This document shows positions 62,517-64,000 of a DNA stretch of 64,000 nucleotides, piece by piece (within the stretch, counting starts at the first letter, position 1; each line of letters begins with the position of its first letter). The stretch covers positions 22,064-86,063 of the forward strand of contig NZ_JACHGP010000028.1 of NCBI RefSeq assembly GCF_014202335.1, in the 5' to 3' direction. The notes under the pieces were generated by a model. It saw nothing but the letters and a program-made list of their open reading frames with translations. It did no database searches and had not been told where the DNA came from. Source of the DNA: Mycobacterium sp. AZCC_0083 (GTDB taxonomy: Bacteria; Actinomycetota; Actinomycetes; Mycobacteriales; Mycobacteriaceae). Made by a program: the position numbers and the translations under genes.

Positions 62517-62584
62517 GTGACGCATCCGCAGGTACCCGAACAGAGGGATGAGCCGAATCAAGCACCCACGCCGGGGCCCCGGAT

Positions 62585-63325
62585 ATGGCGCCGCCCCACC
62601 CTAGGCCCGGCAACCGGCTGAGCGATCCAGATCGGAACGAGTTGACCGACGAAGACGACTCCGACTCCACCACTAGTGTCAACTCAATTGAGGCGACGAC
62701 GCAAAGCCCAAGCCAAAAGGACGACTCCAGCGCCAAACAAGGCCAGCCAGCCCTCATCGTCCCGGCGAATGCCTCACAGTTCTTTCTCAGTATCGGCATC
62801 TTCTTCGGCGTGCTTTGGGTAACGCAGAGTTTCTATCAGCAACTGACACATCCCTCCGAGATGCAAGGCCATGAGCGGCTTACGGCGGGGGTGCTGGTTG
62901 GCATGGTGATTGGACTTGCCGTGGTTTCGCTTGCTGCGGCGCTGGTTACGTTTGGGATTCGAGACACGAGCGTGCCCGCAAAGAAGCTACATGAGGCTCT
63001 TACAGAGCGCGTCGCGTTTGCCCTCATAGTCGCCTCTCTCATTGCCATCTACGCCATATATCGGGGCATCGAACGGGCGAATGGTTCCGTCGACGTCGTC
63101 GACGTCATAGCGCGTCTGACGGCGACGATCACCATTGTTGCCATCGCCACTTGCGCATGGCTCGCCTACAAAGCCATTTGGCTAACCTTTCGTCGACTGC
63201 GAGCCGGCTGGAGGGGCAATACGCTGGCCGTGGCGCTTGGCGTGGCCGTGACAGGTGTAGCTTTCCAAATGGGCTTCGCTATAGGACGTTTGATAGCGAC
63301 AGGCAATGGGTTTGGCCGAACATGA
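62585..63325 (+). CDS. Multi-pass membrane protein of unknown function
   Basis: 246 residues. The first 55 are polar and acidic (TDEDDSDSTTSVNS), then four or five hydrophobic helices occur at about 60-78, 96-120, 135-155, 168-190 and 212-232. No family is recognised. A well-placed RBS and GTG at 62517 open a different 34-codon frame that runs into this gene and ends at 62621. The true gene may start there with a frameshift, or the two may be coupled. Confidence 0.6.
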   Translation: MAPPHPRPGNRLSDPDRNELTDEDDSDSTTSVNSIEATTQSPSQKDDSSAKQGQPALIVPANASQFFLSIGIFFGVLWVTQSFYQQLTHPSEMQGHERLTAGVLVGMVIGLAVVSLAAALVTFGIRDTSVPAKKLHEALTERVAFALIVASLIAIYAIYRGIERANGSVDVVDVIARLTATITIVAIATCAWLAYKAIWLTFRRLRAGWRGNTLAVALGVAVTGVAFQMGFAIGRLIATGNGFGRT

Positions 63326-63363
63326 CCCGGAGCGGGATGCCTCAATCTGGCATCAGACGGACG

Positions 63364-63535
63364 CTAGCCCCTGAGACGACCAAGTCGGCGACGAGCCCCG
63401 GTACCTTGTCGCCGCAGAGCTCGGAGCACCGTTGTAGGGAAGATGCCGGCGAACTGATTGGCGATCCAAGCTAGTGAGCGACCGGCGCGACAGAGGTCTG
63501 CAGCTTCTCTGGCCTGCTCGTCGATCCATGGGTTA
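63364..63535 (-). pseudogene. Degenerate third copy of the HTH unit
   Basis: Directly after the stop of the HTH gene, a second frame encodes WIDEQAREAADLCRAGRSLAWIANQFAGIFPTTVLRALRRQG, an imperfect copy of the C-terminal HTH unit, then ends. This looks like a partial tandem duplication. Confidence 0.6.
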
Positions 63536-63931
63536 ACGCCAACCTGGACGCGGTCGGATGTCGACGCCTTGTTGGCGGAGTATGGCAGCGACGGTCGTGT
63601 GGGAGACGCCGAAGCGGGCACCAAGCCAGGCAAGTGATTTGCCGGTGGCATAGAGCGTGGCAGCTTCCCTGGCCTGTTCGTCGTTCAGGCCTTGGCGGCG
63701 GATGGTGACGCCCTGCTCTCGAAGGATGCTGGCGACTCGTGTCTTGGAGATGCCGTAGTGACTGCCGACCTGTTGGGTCGTTTCTCCGGCTTGGTAGCGG
63801 CGCACGATGTCGACGATGTCTTGTAGCTTTAGGAAACGTTTCGAACGAGTTTTCGAGTGTTCTTCATACAATAGGGGTGGACGAGATAATGACTCTCCGA
63901 TCCGTTGACCGCGCTCGCTGAAATTCCCCAC
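63533..63931 (-). CDS. Two-unit helix-turn-helix protein (resolvase-like HTH), copy 2
   Basis: 132 residues with the same two-unit layout as copy 1: DIVDIVRRYQAGETTQQVGSHYGISKTRVASILREQG and EQAREAATLYATGKSLAWLGARFGVSHTTVAAILRQQG. Sequence similarity to copy 1 is high over both units. GTG start at 63931, within the repeat region at the window edge. It may belong to a mobile element. Confidence 0.72.
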   Translation of the reverse strand: MGNFSERGQRIGESLSRPPLLYEEHSKTRSKRFLKLQDIVDIVRRYQAGETTQQVGSHYGISKTRVASILREQGVTIRRQGLNDEQAREAATLYATGKSLAWLGARFGVSHTTVAAILRQQGVDIRPRPGWR

Positions 63932-64000
63932 TGCCGCTCATCGAAATTCCCCACCCGTGTGGCTCCGCCGAGAAGGGCGGGCCTCCCTCGATGCTGCTGG
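63913..64000. mobile_element. Possible insertion-element terminus (repeated GAAATTCCCCAC)
   Basis: GCTC-N3-GAAATTCCCCAC occurs at 63913-63931 and 63936-63954, exactly 23 bp apart. Paired short repeats of this kind occur at the ends of IS21-family elements, whose transposase genes would then lie beyond the window. The family assignment is from memory of the pattern and is uncertain. Confidence 0.4.

Overview
The window reads as about 64 kb of chromosome from a high-GC actinobacterium, most likely a fast-growing Mycobacteriaceae member (Mycolicibacterium-like). The reasons are many GTG starts, 4-bp ATGA/GTGA overlaps between co-directional genes, TAT-exported heme and glycoside-hydrolase-like proteins, an LmeA-like DUF2993 protein behind a proline-rich cytoplasmic tail, and protein families typical of mycobacteria (Rv2525c-like DUF1906, DUF808, SigH-type ECF sigma). 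These assignments come from recognising families by eye; no search was run.

Layout. 0-6 kb: SDR dehydrogenases, a TAT-exported DUF1906 protein, a DUF2855 protein, a small secreted protein, a DUF808 membrane protein and an NmrA-like protein. 6-20.6 kb: a large LuxR (LAL) regulator, then an accessory-looking catabolic block with an FAD monooxygenase, four alpha/beta hydrolases, a DUF302 protein, a Rieske oxygenase, an S9 peptidase and an AraC regulator. This block contains two decayed copies of the monooxygenase 5' end, a GMC-oxidoreductase stub and a duplicated 42-bp element. 20.7-27 kb: fumarate-reductase-type flavoprotein, nitroreductase, ECF sigma factor with cupin, and a catalase-like/cytochrome b561 pair. 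28.3-35.3 kb: a tightly overlapping malonate decarboxylase operon (mdcA-B-C-DE-G-H) led by a lipoprotein alpha/beta hydrolase. 35.4-45.9 kb: amino-sugar PTS genes (nagE, crr, nagB, nagA) next to a dihydroxyacetone kinase cluster (dhaM/HPr/EI fusion, dhaL, dhaK, aquaglyceroporin, divergent IclR). 46-53 kb: small conserved proteins, a broken membrane hydrolase, a DUF190/crcB/crcB fluoride-export type operon, phosphoglucomutase, an MFS transporter and tRNA-Ala(GGC).

Downstream of the tRNA (53.1-64 kb) the character changes. There is a truncated methyltransferase, 19-bp direct repeats, several frameshifted small genes, two related helix-turn-helix genes plus a degenerate third, and terminal-repeat-like sequence of an insertion element at the right edge. 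The intact genes here are a cytoplasmic 5'-nucleotidase-like metallophosphatase, a ribbon-helix-helix protein, a DUF4062 protein, a protein with a HEPN-like RxxxxH motif, a trypsin-like protease and a membrane protein. I read this as a genomic island next to tRNA-Ala with a plausible but unproven defence or toxin-antitoxin content. It is the best candidate in the window for an undescribed system.

How genes may work together. The EI and HPr domains fused to DhaM could phosphorylate both DhaL-ADP (dihydroxyacetone phosphorylation) and the adjacent Crr/NagE GlcNAc transporter. NagA and NagB would then feed fructose-6-phosphate to glycolysis, and the aquaglyceroporin would bring in glycerol or dihydroxyacetone. 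The Mdc proteins build and run a biotin-independent malonate decarboxylase; no malonate transporter or mdcR is visible in the window.
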